DNA from: Bacillota bacterium
GTDB taxonomy: Bacteria > Bacillota > Bacilli > Alicyclobacillales > SLC66
Direction of reading: 5' to 3'
Assembly (NCBI GenBank): GCA_021821055.1
Contig: JAKACX010000015.1
Coordinates: 1 to 42,877 of the forward strand
Length of the DNA stretch: 42,877 nucleotides
Numbering within the stretch: the stretch's first letter is position 1; each line of letters begins with the position of its first letter. Both the position numbers and the translations under genes were made by a program. Below are positions 41,715 to 42,877 of the stretch, in pieces. The notes beneath the pieces were generated by a model that searched no databases, was not told where the DNA came from, and saw nothing but the letters and a program-made list of their open reading frames with translations.

Positions 41715-42647
41715 GTGCCAAAGGGCGCGCTCATCACCGGCAGTTCCAGCGGCCTGGCGGTCGCGTTTGCGCGCCAGCTCGCACGCCTTGGGTTCGATCT
41801 CGCCCTGAATTACAATCATTCGCAGGCGCGCTGCGAGGCGTTGGCGGCCGATCTGCGCCTGTCGCACGGGGTGGACGCCGTCGCCCTGCCGGGCGACGTG
41901 TCGGACGCCGCGCAGGCGGACCGACTGGTCGCCGCTGCGCACGAGCGGTGCGGCGATCTGTCGGTCCTCATCCACAGCGCAGGCCCGTTCGTCTTCGCGC
42001 GCAAGCGCGTCACCGACTACACGGATGAGGAATGGAACACCATGGTGGACGGCAACCTGTCTTCCGCCTTCTACCTCCTGCGCCGCGTGATTCCGCACAT
42101 GCGCGGACAGGGTTTCGGACGCATCGTGACGGTCGGATTCCAGCGCGTCGACCACCCGACGGGCTGGGCGTACCGCGCGGCGTACGCGGCGGCAAAGACG
42201 GGGCTCGCGTCGCTGACGCGCTCCGTCGCGATTGAGGAGAGCGACACCGGCATCACGGCGAACATGATCTGTCCGGGCGACGTGCGCGGAGCGGACAAGG
42301 AGAGCGGGACGGTGGACGATCTGGGCACGTTCTCCCTGCGCCGTCCGGCCGGCGGCGATCTCGCCCGGCTTATCGGCTTTCTCGTCAGCCCTGAAGCCCG
42401 CTTTGTGAATGGCAACATCATCTCCGTCACCGGTGACGTGGACGTGATCAGCCACTACGACACAGGCGCGCAGGAGGTGTCCGATCCGCGTACGCTGGCG
42501 ATAGGGACAGTCGTGCGCGTTCTTCCCTTGAACGCCGTCGGCGTCGTCGTCGCGCGGCGCGACAGGCGCAACCGGCGGTCCGTCTACACCGTTTCATTCG
42601 ATGGCCGGCAGGCGCAATACACCATCGAACAGCTTGCGGATCCGTGA
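41715..42647 (+). CDS. SDR-family oxidoreductase with extra C-terminal domain
   Basis: This is a 310-aa short-chain dehydrogenase-like protein. Residues 1-245 have the cofactor motif TGSSSGLA (8-15), HSAG (87-90), Asn114 and the YXXXK pair Y157-K161 (AAYAAAKTG). Where the catalytic Ser is expected, about 13 residues before the Tyr, the sequence is VTVGFQRV with no Ser. A 60-residue extension follows (251-310) with GTVVRVLPLNAVGVVVARRD and RSVYTVSFDGRQAQYTIEQL, probably a small beta domain. The GTG start follows GAGGAGG. Substrate unknown; it precedes rqcH by 55 nt on the same strand. Confidence 0.85.
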   Translation: MPKGALITGSSSGLAVAFARQLARLGFDLALNYNHSQARCEALAADLRLSHGVDAVALPGDVSDAAQADRLVAAAHERCGDLSVLIHSAGPFVFARKRVTDYTDEEWNTMVDGNLSSAFYLLRRVIPHMRGQGFGRIVTVGFQRVDHPTGWAYRAAYAAAKTGLASLTRSVAIEESDTGITANMICPGDVRGADKESGTVDDLGTFSLRRPAGGDLARLIGFLVSPEARFVNGNIISVTGDVDVISHYDTGAQEVSDPRTLAIGTVVRVLPLNAVGVVVARRDRRNRRSVYTVSFDGRQAQYTIEQLADP

Positions 42648-42702
42648 CACGGCAAGATCCGTCGGCAGAACTCCTCCATTCTCCCTGCAGAGGTGACAGA
42701 CA

Positions 42703-42877
42703 GTGGCTCTTGATGGTCTTGTCCTCACGGCAATTGCACGCGAACTGACGGACGCCCTTGTTGGCGGACGGATCGACCGGGTCACGCAACCGACGGACGA
42801 CGACGTGGTGCTGACGATCCGGGCCGGCCACACGAACCGCAAGCTCCTGCTGTCCGCGAACAAGTCGTATCCGCGGG
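42703..42877 (+). CDS. rqcH: Ribosome quality-control factor RqcH (NFACT), partial
   Basis: RqcH (YloA) binds stalled 50S-peptidyl-tRNA complexes and adds C-terminal alanine tails that mark the peptide for degradation. Only the first 58 codons are in the window. They begin MALDGLVLTAIARELTDALV, with GGRIDRVTQPTDDDVVLTIR and KLLLSANKSYPR, matching the NFACT-N domain start. The GTG is preceded by AGAGGTGA at good spacing. The frame runs off the right edge open. It lies beside the yloB locus as in Bacillus. Confidence 0.92.
   Translation, partial: MALDGLVLTAIARELTDALVGGRIDRVTQPTDDDVVLTIRAGHTNRKLLLSANKSYPR

Noticed and set aside
41487-42455. A 322-codon frame antisense to the SDR gene
   Set aside because: Shadow of the SDR gene; no initiation signal and no recognisable domain.
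1-42877. Mobile elements, CRISPR arrays, phage attachment sites or tRNA genes
   Set aside because: No transposase, integrase, direct-repeat spacer array or cloverleaf was seen; the window is continuous core genome.

Overview
The window is a dense, almost uninterrupted housekeeping region from a high-GC, endospore-forming member of the Bacillales (Firmicutes). Three things point there. The gene order is the conserved Bacillus one (rqcH-yloB-yicC-remA-rpoZ-coaBC-priA-fmt-rsmB-rlmN-prpC-prkC-rsgA-rpe-spoVM-rpmB-yloU-fakA-recG, then rsmD-coaD-ylbK-ylbL-yceD-rpmF-fapR-plsX-fabD-fabG-acpP, then rnc-smc-ftsY-ylxM-ffh-rpsP-khpA-ylqD-rimM-trmD). FapR, RemA, YlqD and YlxM are Firmicute families. A 26-codon SpoVM gene, specific to spore formers, lies at 25221-25301. 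GC-rich codon use and long antisense open frames throughout suggest roughly 60-65 % GC, in the style of Alicyclobacillaceae; I cannot name a species.

Layout. Nearly everything is read leftwards (minus strand). From right to left: the start of rqcH and an SDR-type dehydrogenase gene (plus strand, 41715-42877); a P-type Ca2+ ATPase; yicC-remA-rpoZ-coaBC-priA-fmt-rsmB-rlmN-prpC-prkC-rsgA-rpe (37-25 kb: regulation, CoA synthesis, replication restart, translation initiation, rRNA modification, Ser/Thr signalling); spoVM converging on plus-strand rpmB; yloU-fakA-recG-psd (24.6-19.5 kb: fatty acid kinase, recombination, phosphatidylethanolamine synthesis); a 347-bp gap that appears to hold a plus-strand structured RNA; rsmD-coaD-ylbK-ylbL; yceD-rpmF-fapR-plsX-fabD-fabG-acpP-fabF-rnc-smc-ftsY (fatty acid and phospholipid synthesis followed by RNase III, condensin and SRP receptor); and ylxM-ffh-rpsP-khpA-ylqD-rimM-trmD (SRP and translation). 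The left edge carries a near-consensus promoter and a conserved leader motif of what is probably an rRNA operon running out of the window.

Genes overlap by 4-40 nt at many junctions (fabD/fabG, prpC/prkC, coaBC/priA, rsgA/rpe, recG/psd, rnc/smc, fapR/plsX, rsmD/coaD, ylbK/ylbL), which implies translational coupling. Several starts are TTG or GTG, chosen by Shine-Dalgarno position. Three promoters match the sigma-A consensus closely with a 17-nt spacer: before ylxM, before yceD and at the left edge.

What stands out: a probable plus-strand small RNA (about 19352-19523) with its own strong terminator, antisense to the operon direction and upstream of rsmD, the interval where B. subtilis carries the sporulation RNA csfG; absence of gmk, def, rplS, sdaAB/sdaAA, ylbJ and ylbM from their usual Bacillus positions; an SDR protein with an extra C-terminal domain and no catalytic serine at the usual place; a tandem-repeat tail on the PASTA kinase; and psd fused by overlap to recG. 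I found no mobile elements, CRISPR arrays or tRNA genes.
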